Positions 42,401 through 54,200 of a stretch of DNA of 64,000 nt are shown one piece after another. The notes beneath the pieces are model-generated. The model ran no database searches and was not told where the DNA came from. It worked only from the letters and a program-made list of their open reading frames with translations. How positions within the stretch are numbered: the first letter of the stretch is position 1; each line of letters starts with the position of its first letter. A program made the translations under genes and the position numbers. This DNA is from Atrichornis clamosus (Eukaryota; Chordata; Aves; Passeriformes; Menuridae), in assembly GCA_013400975.1 (NCBI GenBank), contig WBMZ01006362.1, positions 186,001 to 250,000 of the forward strand, written 5' to 3'.

Positions 42401-44527
42401 AATAAAGTTCCTTATGTAAGAGAAAGGTGAATATTTTCCCCAGGAGCTAGTCTTTCAGGGGGCTGGAGGAGAGCAAGTGATGTGCTTACATTATAAAAAA
42501 AGAAGGATGGGAATAAAAGTTTCTTGGGCTGTAGTGCAGCATTTTAGACCAACAGATCTTACACAGGTAGCTGGAAATCCGATTGAAACAATAACTAAAA
42601 TACAAAACAACACCATGCCTGCAAAAATGTACTACCTAATCAGCACAACATTCCTACCAGAAAATAAAACCTTTTTTTCCCACACACTTTGGAACTACAG
42701 CATCAAATTAATGCATACAAAAAAATCAAAATATCAATATTGAAATGCTTTCAAAAGACCGAGCACTAACTGATGCCCAGATCTATCACCTCCATTTTGG
42801 AGGGACAATGTAAACAGATATCTGCTTAATACTGTAAAATGTCATGGCAGATTTCTCCCCTTCTGCAGAAAAAAACCCCAACCAGACAACAATCCCAGAT
42901 AAAGAAAATATATTTAACTGTAGTAAAAGAGGGGCAGATACCAAAGCTTTGTGTCCAGCTGAGCAGATGTAGGTGTGGACATGCAAAATCATCAGCAAAA
43001 TTTAAATAACTGCTTTCACTCTTTAATAAACCCTTTTATATAAAGGGTTTGTGTTTTGATGGAATTTGTCAGAGCTTAAGAATGCTTTTAGTAAATTATT
43101 AATGTAAATACCAAGCGTTTTATCAAAACACAAACCTGAAAGCTATGTAACTTAAACGGTACAGTGTATTTTGCTGTTGCACCAACTTTGAACTTTTTAT
43201 TCCCAAACAACAAAACAAACTGAAACCACAAAATTAAAACAAGTGCCAGTATGCTTTGGGGTACATCTAGCTCACATAAGTAATCCAATCATCTTGGATT
43301 ATTTAATAGCGAAACAACTGAAGACAGAACAGAGTCCACTTGATTCTGGGCTCCTAAAATCCAGCAATTTAAACACAGCAAATGTATGAACGCTGTACAC
43401 AACTGATGGCAGACTGAGATACCAACTCTTGATATCAATACAGGATACTACAGACTCCACAGCACCGCATTTACAGCACGTATTTGCATCCAGAGAAGCA
43501 CCTCCTTTAAGCCTCTCCAATGGGGTAAACGCACAGTGGTGAAATGGACACATGACAAACAGTTCTTGTTGACACCTGACCACAACATGCGGCAGAACAC
43601 AAAACGACAGTTAAAAAGAAAAAAAAAAAAGGCAAAACAATGCTATACAAATACTCACAACTCGTGGCTCCTGACCTCGGCCCTAATCTTGCCACGCCCC
43701 TCAAAAGCATCGCTCCGCTCCCTCTCTTTATCTGCCCAGGACACAGGTCTGTGCCCACATTCGTTCACAGCCCAGGTGTGGCTCAGAAGAGGCCCGAGTG
43801 CTCGCTTTGGTACAAACTATTTTGGAAAGGTCTGAAGGAAGCGCTGTATCTCTAAGGCGCCTCGAGGAGCCATCCTGGCTGGATAAAAGGTGGTGTGTGG
43901 AAGGTCACTATGCTTCACTGCAACATGCTCTTCCCACCTTGATGTTATCTATGAGGCTTTGCCACCTCCGCTTGGGGGAAAAAGCCTCTGAATAAGTACA
44001 ACTAGCTTCAAACTTATTCTTCCTTTTAAAACCAACTACAGTGAGTGCTTGCATATACTGTACAATGAACGTCCCTAACAAAGAGAAAAGGCCCTCACAC
44101 GATACTGCCCCTTTATCAAAGCTATGAAAGAAAAAGTAGGAGTAAAAGGTAGGTAACAGCAGAGCACGACAACGAGGATTAGAGCTTTGTGGAGCTTCAC
44201 GGAGAAAAATCAGGCCGAACACCGGCCCATGTGGGTCCGACGCAGCTTGCGAAGCCGTTCTCATGTCGCGCAAGCCGCCCAGCCCTGTCCCAGCCCGCCT
44301 GACCCTTCCTGCGCCGCCGGAGCGAGGCACAGGCGCGGCCCCCAGGCGGGCGGCTCGGCCCCTCCCCGCACGGGCACAGCCGGGCCCCTCCGCCCGCGCC
44401 GGCCCCGCCGCCATAGAGGCCGCGGCCTCCGCCGGGCCTGTCCGCGCCCATCCCTGCCAGGCCCCCTCCGTCCCTCCGTCCCGGCCCTACTCACGGCCGC
44501 GGAGAGGCGCAGCTGGTTGGGCTCCAT
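27438..44527 (-). CDS. FRA10AC1: FRA10AC1, nuclear splicing-associated protein (14 coding exons, complete)
   Basis: Nuclear protein associated with the spliceosome in human. Its human 5' UTR holds the CGG repeat that expands at fragile site FRA10A. Fourteen minus-strand exons join in phase into 329 residues plus stop; human is 315. Order: an 11-residue N-terminus unlike human (MEPNQLRLSAA), acidic GHGGYDSDFSDEE, helical region with RFHLISMDAYERHKKFV and DYILYYGG, core with LDVIRENHRFLWNEEDE and KKYYDKLFKEYCIADL, a putative four-Cys metal site (Cys 185 and 190 in CGNKRC, Cys 221 and 224 in CPEC), a Lys-rich nuclear-localisation-like segment (about 233-274), an Asp/Ser tail (about 275-300) and a conserved end EFDEYFRDLFL. 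Start chosen at 44525-44527: good context (gctgccATGG), and the human initiator codon aligns with Ala here. It lies tail-to-tail with PDE6C. Introns are GT-AG; donors of exons 4 (gtatcc) and 13 (gttagt) are weak. Confidence 0.96.
27920..28004 (-). CDS. FRA10AC1: FRA10AC1 exon 13
   Basis: 85 bases; DSDNSNAEDG and ADFWKGSLREADEKS, matching the human ELWKGPLPETDEKS region; donor gttagt. Confidence 0.93.
28048..28078. repeat. (ATT)n microsatellite
   Basis: About nine ATT units just upstream of FRA10AC1 exon 13 (its intron side). Confidence 0.9.
29279..29317 (-). CDS. FRA10AC1: FRA10AC1 exon 12
   Basis: 39 bases; DHISSDDSDNSDK, an acidic Ser-rich stretch resembling casein kinase 2 sites; acceptor tacag, donor gtattt. 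Length divisible by three, so skipping would keep frame. Confidence 0.9.
29936..30060 (-). CDS. FRA10AC1: FRA10AC1 exon 11 (Lys-rich)
   Basis: 125 bases; RRKEVKAQKKRG to KKKSKKKAHK, likely nuclear localisation; rich in A runs, so prone to sequencing error; donor gtaaat. Confidence 0.92.
30522..30564 (-). CDS. FRA10AC1: FRA10AC1 exon 10 (second Cys pair)
   Basis: 43 bases; RLCPECSHKLNFHHR across both junctions; the CPEC pair completes the four-Cys set; acceptor ttcag, donor gtaatg. Confidence 0.95.
31571..31684 (-). CDS. FRA10AC1: FRA10AC1 exon 9 (first Cys pair)
   Basis: 114 bases; QFSCGNKRCDEKEG and SWEVNFGYVEHGEK; first half of the putative metal-binding Cys set; acceptor tacag, donor gtaagt. 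Confidence 0.96.
33570..33604. repeat. Short tandem repeat agctgtttacagaac
   Basis: Two copies of a 19-base period unit (agctgtttacagaacac) in FRA10AC1 intron 8. Confidence 0.8.
34338..34383 (-). CDS. FRA10AC1: FRA10AC1 exon 8
   Basis: 46 bases; FGFRWRHEKEVISGK; acceptor aacag, donor gtaatg. Confidence 0.95.
35285..35336. repeat. GT-rich microsatellite
   Basis: Imperfect TG dinucleotide run with interruptions. The flanks (about 35100-35450) are less AT-rich than the surrounding intron and may be an old interspersed repeat that I could not classify. Confidence 0.6.
35728..35945 (-). mobile_element. Diverged CR1 LINE fragment
   Basis: Minus-oriented CR1 3' end with the recognisable caggttggaaggcacccc and ccagtgatggggattccact blocks; more diverged than the copy in PDE6C. 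Lies in intron 7 of FRA10AC1. Confidence 0.75.
37580..37664 (-). CDS. FRA10AC1: FRA10AC1 exon 7
   Basis: 85 bases; EKRLAKKYYDKLFKEYC and ADLSRYKENK; acceptor tatag, donor gtatgt; ends phase 0. Confidence 0.96.
38151..38234 (-). CDS. FRA10AC1: FRA10AC1 exon 6
   Basis: 84 bases; DKTDLDVIRENHRFLWNEED, the best conserved block of the protein; donor gtacct. Confidence 0.95.
38915..38991 (-). CDS. FRA10AC1: FRA10AC1 exon 5
   Basis: 77 bases; YERHKKFVHDYILYYGG to FRRSG; acceptor ttcag, donor gtgaga. Confidence 0.95.
39789..39834 (-). CDS. FRA10AC1: FRA10AC1 exon 4
   Basis: 46 bases; REEARKRRFHLISMDA across the junction; acceptor aatag, weak donor gtatcc. Only 82 bases separate it from exon 3. Confidence 0.93.
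39917..40009 (-). CDS. FRA10AC1: FRA10AC1 exon 3
   Basis: 93 bases; contains IKPFQKAKQG and ends DEECDR; acceptor tttag, donor gtattt. Confidence 0.94.
42006..42082 (-). CDS. FRA10AC1: FRA10AC1 exon 2
   Basis: 77 bases; opens AHGHGGYDSDFSDEE; the first codon is GCA where human has the start ATG. Acceptor ttcag, donor gtaatg. Confidence 0.95.
44495..44527 (-). CDS. FRA10AC1: FRA10AC1 exon 1 (coding part)
   Basis: Codes MEPNQLRLSAA, phase 0, donor gtgagt. Strong start context, inside the CpG island. Confidence 0.85.
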
Positions 44528-44672
44528 GGCAGCAGCGCGGCGACGGCCGCCTTCGCCGCCCGGCCCTGCTGCCGTCTCCGGCGCTGCACTGTGGGCCCCT
44601 CCCGGAAAACGGGGCAGAGGCGGAGCAGGGCCGCACCGGGGGCTCCCTTCCTTCCTCCCTCCGTTGCTCTGT

Positions 44673-44694
44673 CCCTCCCTCCCTCCCTCCCTCC
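44673..44694. repeat. (CCCT)n microsatellite in promoter
   Basis: Five and a half pure CCCT units about 145 bases upstream of the FRA10AC1 start codon. Confidence 0.9.
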
Positions 44695-44708
44695 GCCGCG
44701 GGCGGCGC

Positions 44709-44732
44709 GGGGCAGCGGGGCGCGGGGGAGGG
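44709..44732 (+). promoter_or_regulatory. Predicted G-quadruplex motif
   Basis: Four plus-strand G runs (4, 4, 5 and 3 bases) separated by loops of 4, 3 and 1. This strand is the template for FRA10AC1. Confidence 0.55.
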
Positions 44733-45249
44733 CGAGCCGGCACGGGAGTGGAGTGGAGGGGAGGGGAAAGCCGCTCATCATGTTTAGGGGCGAGGGGAGT
44801 CTCCTTGCCCGGGAACCCGGTGCGCGGCCCCGGCTGCCGCGGTCTCCGCCTCTGGGGAAGGTAGGACTCTGCCGCAGGGGTTCAGAGAGGCCTTAGTACG
44901 CCTCTCTCCTTCCCGGCCCGGTTCGCCCCCGCACCATCCCCGGTGCTTTCGGGCAGGGCAGTCCGTGTTGTGGGGGCACCGGCTTAGACCCGGCTGGCGA
45001 TACCGGGGCCCGGCGGAAAGGGTCCCTCGGGAGGGGTCGGGGAGGTAGGGGTCGTTGTGCTGGAGGGGACCTCTCGGGCAGAAGGGGAGCCCTCAGGGCG
45101 GGAGGCCGCGGCAGGCGCTCTGCGGTGGGCAGCAGCTGCCAGGCGTGCCAGGGGCCGGCATCATGCGGGCGGTGCGAGCTGCCGTCGGCGCGGCACAGAC
45201 CGCGATCGCAGCCTCGCACGGCGATCTGTAACACTGAATTCTGCCTGTG

Positions 45250-48200
45250 CCAGCGGCTTCTCTTCTTTTCCATCGCATCTCGCAGTTAGAAAAACGAAAG
45301 GCAGTATGTGCCTCAGTTTCTCTGTGAGGACCGACGGCAACTGGGTGAGAGAGTCTGGGAGCCTATGGATTGCATCAGAAAAACGAGCTTTATAAACGAA
45401 AAGTGTTTCTTGTTAAAGTAGCTGGGAAGCACCAATCTTCGGCATTAAGTCATCTGATACAACAATTAGCTGTCAAGGAAGTGTTTGTTTCCCATCAAAC
45501 ACAATACCTGAACCCGCATTTTGACTGCTGAGGTCTGAAATGCGTTAATCCATCGCAGATGGACTGTGTCAGAGTTTCCAGTTATGTTACTGATTCCTGA
45601 ATTGTTAAACCACAGATACACTTAATACAGGGAAATATTCAAAATTTAAGTACTGGTGCTGTCCTTGTAATATGCAAGTTGTAAAATAAAAGTTGTGCAT
45701 AGTTGCTGTTCTGCAGTGAGGCAATCACACACCATAATTGACTGTATCTCCTTACCTTGGCTACCAAATCTCCGTTTTAAAAGCAGAAGAATTCTTTCTT
45801 TTGACCTAGTGTTTGTGTTACTTGTTATGTTACTATTGCTGTGAAGGGATGTAAAGGTGGTGCTAAAGTGTCCTGTGAAAAGGAACCGAGTGGCACTGTG
45901 CTTATTTGAGTGCATGCAGTATTCTGCTGAAATCCTACTGAATGTGGCCCATTTCCTCTAAAGGGCAGAGACTCTGCTGCAAAAATGGAATTATCCTAAT
46001 TAATAATTTAAATATATAAAAATAAATAATGTATACCCTCAAAGCTGTAATAGCAGGCATCTTTTTGTTGTTCCTGTCTTACGGAAATGACAGACTGCTT
46101 TACTGTGAATGAATTCTGACATTATTCTGGAAACTGGGCCAACATATCATTGATTATGCACTTTGAAGAAGAGTGGGAAAGGTAGAGGAAAGATTTACAA
46201 TCCTTGAATCTTTTGGCATTATGTTGTGGCCACAAAAGTCTGCATATAGAAAAAAATACAATTTCTGGGACAGGAAAATTCTGCAGTGAGTCCAACTATA
46301 GCAACTGCTGTAGATGCTGAAACTATTTTATAAACAGCTTTTCAGAGACTAGCAGCTAGATAATTTCATCTTGCTATGCTATGCTTTTCTGATATCTGTG
46401 TTGCTTTCAAACATCACCTGATTGCTTTTTATGTATGGGCTACAGTAAGCTACAGCTGGGGAATGGGATCAGAAATGGCCTAAATAAATTGGAAGTTGAA
46501 ACTGAACCTACCCTTAGCTCTTGGTATATGCATTATACTTTGCTCATATGAGTATCTCATACTATACTTTGCTTTGGAAGCATCTCCATAGGTTAATTGT
46601 AGCAACAGTATGTTTTGACACCAAAAAGGCACTTCTCTCATACGAGTCCCACAGGACTGCAAGATACGAGAAACAGAAGAGAAGAGATGGGCATAACTCT
46701 TTACAGGGCAGGAGGTGCTACAGTTTTAAGTTGAATTTCAATGATTGTACAGCCAAACCTTAGGAGCACAGCTTTCCTTTACAAGTAAGTCAGTCTATGG
46801 GTTAGCTGCTGCTAAGGAGAGCATTCCTCTTCTTGAACTGGCTCTAGTGCTCATCTGACCACTTCTGCTGAACTGCAGTATTTAATTTTCTGCCAGCCTA
46901 GCTCCTGTGACTATCCTGCTGTGATGTCTGATGAGTAACGCTGGTGGGGCAAAAAAAAGTGAGGGATGGAGGGATGGGACAGGAGGGAAGGAGGAGGTGA
47001 GAAACATGGGTCATCCTTTCAGCAGCAGCTCTCTTTGGATCAGGTCAGCAGTAATGTGAAACAATAGTCTTAAATTACAGTAGCTCTGAACTTCATGGTC
47101 TACAAAGGAGACATCACTGTATTTTTTACTTTCTTTCTGCCCTACATCTAGAATGGGCTAAGTATGGTGTATCCTGGTGTATCCAAAAAGCTTAAGTGAG
47201 ACATGGTACATACATCATGGAGATGCAGAATTCAAATAATTATATCTGGCATACTTCTTGAGCTGTTTCTAAAAAGTTCCAGGATAGGAGATTTCACAGC
47301 TTAAATACCTTAATCTATTAACCTCTTAGGTATAAAGGGTTTTTTCGTACTATCTAAGAAAAATCTTCTTTGTTGCTACTTGAGGTAATTTCTTAATGCC
47401 CTGCAGTAGAAAGCAAGAATTGATCATCATTTGAATAAAATCTTTAAATACTGGAAGACATATATGCCCACAGTCTTCCCTTTTTGCAGTCTAAGAGAGT
47501 ACTTCAGACTTTCTCTATAGGTTACAATCTAGAGAACTCTTATGTTTTATTGCTCTTTTTTGGACTCAGATTTTTCTATATATTTTTAAGAAACACTTAA
47601 GCATAGCTGTTTAGTCCTTAACAGTATTTAGTCAGGAAGAAACACATTACATTAGGCTTTCTGCAGAAGATGATTGCCTCTTAAGATCTTCTGGTAGAGT
47701 TGTTTAAACTCAACAACCTCTGATTCGTTGAATGAAAATTAGTTTGGTTAGCCAATTAAAAAATTGGTCCAATTTTTAATGAAGCAGATCTTAAGGTTTT
47801 GCCAGCAGGCCTAAAGAGGCAGCTACCACTGGTATGGAGAGCAAGGCCAAGGCAGTCGCTGACAATCACATCCATTTTGAGCTGTTTGCTGGGGACGTAC
47901 CTGACTACATTTGGGTTTGATTATGAGACAGTAATGTGGAACCAACAAGAATGCTAGTAAAATTGAGGTTTGTCCTGTCTAGTCTTTCCTCTTTCTCCAT
48001 TAAGTCAATTATTATGTTGACAAATGAGGAAATTAGACTTTCTAATGTTATTTCATATTGGCACCTTCCTATCTCCTACATGTCTATGGAGTAAGTTGCC
48101 AAATCATTTATTTTTGTGTCTTCATTGTACAAACAGTACTTTGGCATCTGTCATGTTCCTGATTTTTATCTCCTCCTATTTGAAGCCCCTAGTAATTTGT

Positions 48201-51200
48201 AGAAGAACAAGTAAGGCTAAAAATGGACGTTCACATATGCCAGTGACATCACATTCAGTAAGTATAGTTCTTTTAATTTAGATGTACCCGTGTACAATTT
48301 CAGGGATGCGCTGTGCCTTGCAACAAGCCCTGAGGAAGGTCTACACTACAATCAGGCAGCTGATTGCCAAGTTTAAGACTTCCTGACATTCAGGGAAAAC
48401 CAGTGGTGCTGTACAGGAGGGGCAGTGGCTCATGCTCACCAGTTCCCATCACTGGTACTGGTCACTCCAAACTAGTCATTAAAGACTACCGATATTCTGT
48501 AATCATCTAGAGGTTATGTGGAGACAGCAGGCTGTTGCAATGCATAGTTATTCTGTCAAATTCAATAAATGGTGTGTTTCACATTTTTTTGTCATACAGA
48601 GCATATCAAACAAGCTTAACTAGCCACTAGATGTCAATGTTGCTGTGCTAAAAGGCAAATGCAGTTTTATTTGTTTGGCTTATAAAGTAATTTATTCAAG
48701 AAAAGAACTTCTGTATTTAAAGGTATTTCCAGTATAGAGTCAGTTACAAAATATAATCATAGACAAGCTCATGCTGTGTCTATTATTTCGAGAGCAGCTG
48801 TGCAGTTTTTATGCTATTTTGAAGTTGCAAATTACCATTTTGGTGTGTAATCATTGTTAGAAAAGTGCCTTTGAAAAAACAGCATCTGATTGATCATCAG
48901 TTTCCTTCCTTGTTCCAAGATTCCAGACCTTTGTATAAGTAGCTACAATCATTTTATTGCATTTTACTTGTTAGTACGAAAAAACAGAGATAATAGTACG
49001 ATACCTTGTCCTATTATAAGAGAATTGAAATTCCTAAATTCCAGTTATCTGTGGACATTTTCCTCTTAATTATTCCTGTTTAACACCATTGGATATCAAT
49101 GTCAGATACATTGTGTGGAGACAGAATTTCTAGAACACTAAGACTTCCAATATGATAAACAGTTTGGAAAACTTAGTTCTTTTGGAAATCTGTATATCTA
49201 AAGGCAGATCCGACTGACGGTGGCATTTTAGGATGTGCGAGGTAGAATTTGACCCATGGACCTTTGTTTTTCCTGGCTTCTCTACTTCTTGGGTGAACAA
49301 ATCACTGCTAGTCTCCACAACTACTTACTGCCTAGTGCACTGAAGATGCTGGTTCTGTTGGCTGTCTGCAGAGCACTTATTTTGAGACCAAAGTTTGGAA
49401 GTTAGTTTTATAAACAGTAATGGAAAGCTCGAGAAGAGAACAGTGCACATCTCAAATTCCAGATTGAGCTTGTTCTGCTGTTATGATAAAAACAAATATC
49501 AAAGGCTCTAATTAAAAATAAAGTTGAGATTTTCTGTTGATCTGAAAATCTCCGAAGAAGTAAAATATGAGGAAATAGCACCCTTATACTCAGCTGATCA
49601 TTTTGGTAAATTTCAGTTTAGGCCACAATACAACCTAACCTGATTTATTCCCTTAGCTCTACTTCCTATGATGCAGATAAGGCCTCTCAACTTTACACAC
49701 AATTCACAAATTTTTTTTTAATTACTGTTGACAGAAGAGCAGCCTTAATCTTCATTATCATGGACTGAAGTAGTTTAAGTCCTGTGCAACAGTTTAGTTG
49801 ATCATTTCCACTCTTAACACACTGAGGAATCACAGATACACTATAGTAGAACTATAACTGTTTTAATTTCTAACATCAATTTTAGTTTTCTTGACTATAA
49901 CTACAGAGTTATGTAAGAATCTTATAATAATACCTAAAACCAAATTTCTTCTTTCATTCATTTTGTTGCAATTAAGGGTACACTCAAACTGTCAACCTTG
50001 ATTCTAAAACTTCTGTGTTTTATATAATTAAAGTTGTCTGCAAGCCCTTGTCAAGATGTATAGTGTAAATAACAGTACAACCTTGTAAAAATTAACTGAT
50101 TCAATTATGGAAATAATAAATCAGACTTTCATCAAAAAATAACTCTTGGAATCAACCCCCCATATTACCTCTAAAGTTTGGGATTATTTTTGCAAAATGT
50201 ACAGAATTTTACTAAATAAATCCCCTAGAGATATATTATGTAGACTCCTGTCTAGTGTCCTTTAATTGTCACTCTAGTGCCACATTTGTTGTGTGGCAGG
50301 TGATTTTGGTCTTACAATCTGGCAGCTCTGCTGAGAACAAAGCTCACTACAAGATTACAAATGCATGTGGGCATGCATAAGCAAGGGTAGTGACTTCAGC
50401 CTATCAGGAATTTAATTAAAAAGTAATTACAAATATGCACAAAATATTGCTTCTTAGTTTTATCAACCTACGTTGAAATAAGTAGAATACAGAAAGTAAC
50501 TCCTCCACCATGTGCCAGTTTTCCTTTGAGGAGATTTCAGAAGTTCATTAAGCTTAAATTCCTTGAAGTATGAACTATTTCCTAAGAGAGCAAAGAATGC
50601 TTAATCTTACTTTTATGTCTAGATCTGTTGTGGTGGAAAGTGACTGATGGCATTCAATTACATAAATACAGGAAGAAGGGAAATCTGTTTTTTTCCAGTT
50701 TGTTATCAGAGTTGTTCAATAAGACAAAAAAAATTGTAGAAAATAATGAGCAAGATAAAGAAAATCCAGTAATGTGGAAATAAATAATAATAATTTAAAA
50801 AACACCTGACAAACAAGCAATGTACTTATTTTCTTTAAATTGCATTTTTTGCCACTGGATTTTTTGGTGCGGAAAGAAATAATATCTGAGCAAAAGTACA
50901 GTCCAGTGCATTTTTAAGCCATAGTGGAAAAAATATGCATTCCCCTGTTTCCTGACATGCATTTTTGTGCATAATGTCTATCATGTATGTATATTCACAA
51001 TATGCACTTACGAGAATTGAGGGAAGGTACAGATCATTGGCAACAAATGTTTGGAATCTTCTGTACAAAAAGGTGACAGACAAGTCACTATCATCTGAAT
51101 CAGGGAAGCAGTTAAGCAGAATTTGTGTACCCAGCATTCTACATAACCTGGAAAAGAAAGGTGCCTCGAAGTCAAAGATACAATGTAATAGAGATACAAG

Positions 51201-54200
51201 GTTTCATTCCTACATACATGTTCCAGAAAACCCCTGTTTTTCAGAGGTGTGTTTCGTCTCTAACTTAAAAGTTGAGATCTTAATTCAGGCATCAAGAAGG
51301 CCAGTCCTGCAAACGGTACTGTGCAGCTCGTAAGATGTGTTCATCACAGGGTTTTCCACCAGTTGTCCTAAAGCAAAGAAAATACATCAGAGATTATTTG
51401 TAATATACAGTGGTGTAGTTAAACATTTGGAATCTCACAGCCAGATTTTAAAAAACTTAGGTATAAGAGCATAATATGATGTAATGATGACAATCAATGC
51501 TCACTTCATCTTATTATTTCAGTGGGATTACATAGTAAAGTAGTACAGTAGCTGCATTCAGAGGATGGTAATATCTAGGCTGAGGTCATCAATAGTGGAT
51601 CCTTCAGTGGAAAGTGAAGGATCCAGGGATATAAAGACGCAGCTCTGAGCACTGCAGAAGAATGAATCAGTTAAAAATTCCTATTTCACAGTTTTTAATG
51701 AACATGCTTATAGAGTACTGCTGTGAGACCTCATTTTGTTAATAATACCATTAGCAATTCTGCTAGAACTGACCTTTTATTAGTAAAAGTGTACTGCTGA
51801 TTGCCAGATTTTGGAAATAATAGGGATTATATTTCAAATTAAATACAATTTTATGTTATTTAATCACCAATATCATTCAGACATGAAGTACTGAAATACT
51901 ATCAGCCTTTCTATTGAAAGTATTGCCAGGATACTATTCATTTCATGGCACCTAAGTGGAAAGGGAAAGATAACTATCCTGAAAGGAAACCATTAGTCTA
52001 ACTTAGTTACAAATATCAAGCTATGTTATTTATAGCCAGCAACCCTGAGCTGTGCAATATCCTCAACTCTAGAAGTAAAAATGGCAGAATCAAAAAAACA
52101 CTGAGGAAAGTATCTGTGGTAAGTAAAAAGAAATATTTCAGCTTGTACCCTGGGGGAGATCCTGCTACTTGCTGAAACCACATTCAATTTGCAAGTGAAA
52201 AGTCAAAATGTTAACAGTTACAGACCTAGAAGACTGTCTTTCTTGAATGGAAATAAAACATAACCACATGGAAGACAAGGGTCAGGATGTAAAGTGAGAT
52301 TTGAGTGAAAAAACATTTCCTTTAGCATTTCAGGAAATATTCTCTCAAGTTTGCATTACACCAGCCTCAAATATACAGTTCATAAAAAGTGGATTGTGTT
52401 ATTTAGAGTTATACCACGATCTGTTTTCATATATTTTAACAATCTTGGTTTAGTAAATTCATACCACTCTTTCCTTGTACAAATTTTATTTGAACCTCAA
52501 CCTTACACCTGTTGGCAGGTGTCTGAGTCTATTAACAAAAGGAAAATACTATTCTGACTACCTCATTTATCTTAGATATGGTCATAATCCAGCCACAAGT
52601 GTTAAGAACTAGAAAAATTGGTCTTTTGAGATGAAACATTAAATTCAGTTCCTAATACAGAACTCCTGAAGCATAATATTTCTCAGACAATTTTCTGTTG
52701 ACCTTCAACTTTTCATTGTCATTTTCTAAAAATCACTATATATTTTAGAAAGTTAATGTAGCTGAGTAAGTTTAAGACATGAATTTGTTTTATTACGTGT
52801 TTGGGAGCTAATGTATACTGTGGAATAAAACTCCCATGTTGCTAAGCAGGAATTACTTTAATCACCAATATTTTGCTATCCATTATTTCTTGAAACTTAC
52901 CCTGTAACTCATGTATCTTGCTTTCACAGTTAAGATCAGATTGTTAAACCTTGAAAGGATTTTACTACATTATGAAGGAAAAGTAAGTTTTATTCAGACA
53001 TTTGCTTATCTCCATTAATCCGATTTCATTATCCTGAAAGGATGCAACCAGTGATATTCTAATGTAGAAAAATGATTTCCAAAAGCTGGAAAATATGATG
53101 CTTTTAGTTGCAGAACATAGAGATAAATATGTGCTGGAGAGAGTCCTCAAAACTTCTACATGTTCAAGCTTGGTAAAATGAAATCTTTCCTATGATTCCA
53201 GCCTTTTTGTTAGACAAATTTTGAAACTGAAGGTTTCATAATCTTAATAAAATGACACTTAACTGTAGCACACCTCACTGTTTTATGCAGTAAGTAAATT
53301 GGAAAGTTATGTGCAAGCAGTTTTTCACTTGCACTATCCATTAAATTGTAGACAGGAAGGTAACTTCCAAAATGAACATTAGCTTTGTCAGCATTGTCAA
53401 AGGACACACTGCCAGGAGTTCAAAACAACAGTAGTTGTTGTAGTACAATTTTTAATGCCATTTTATTGCTTTCTTGAAAATAATCAAATAGATGATGAAT
53501 TGTCATCCTTTCCACTCTGTAGTAAGAAGACTAGTGAAGCATTTTGGTATTTTCTTAATTGAAGACATCAATGCCTGCAGAAAAATATGCCCATACAACA
53601 GAATATTAAATTGTTTTCCCAGTTAAAAAGAAGCTTATGTGCTATTAATTTATAAAGGTACTGTTGTACTGTGATCTAACACTATAGTATAAAAAACAAA
53701 GCCTTCAACTTATGATGACATCCACGATTTGTATTGATCTGCAGTTCAGTGCAGCCTTAAGAAGAACACGAATACCCCAACCTTGGAGCCTACGAGTCTT
53801 TATGAAAGGGCATCGCATCACAGAGGCCCATCAGCTGCATCCACCCAGATCCTGCATGTCCTCGGCAAAGAGGGATTTAGTTGTCTTCAGAACATTACCC
53901 ATTCTGAATCTATAGCAACCCTCCTCTAATATGCAAAGTTATTTTTAGCATCAGGGCAGCCTTGAAGACAGCAGGTAAAGCATGAAAAGAATGAATAAGT
54001 GGTTGTGGTACCCGCCTGTGAATAGAAGCTATATATAGCTCTTGAGAGAGATCTTAATATATGTATAATGTGTATATGAAAGGACATCTGCCTCCCTGAG
54101 GGGAAGCAGGGGTGTCAGAAACATAGAGTAGAGCATTATTACTACTTGTGACCTAAGCAGTTACCTAAAAAGTCATCATTTCCAATTATTCTGTTTAGGA

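Larger units (their letters stand above)
44190..45250. promoter_or_regulatory. FRA10AC1: CpG island promoter of FRA10AC1
   Basis: Abrupt change from AT-rich sequence to dense CG with many CpG dinucleotides, spanning exon 1 and its upstream side. It extends about 700 bases beyond the start codon, so divergent transcription is possible. Open frames of up to 225 codons here follow from base composition and are not called as genes. Confidence 0.8.

Noticed and set aside
44187..44864. 225-codon plus-strand frame and several overlapping long frames on both strands
   Set aside because: All lie in the CpG island, are Arg/Pro/Ala/Gly-rich in every frame and have no recognisable motif. GC-rich DNA has few stop codons, so such frames are expected.
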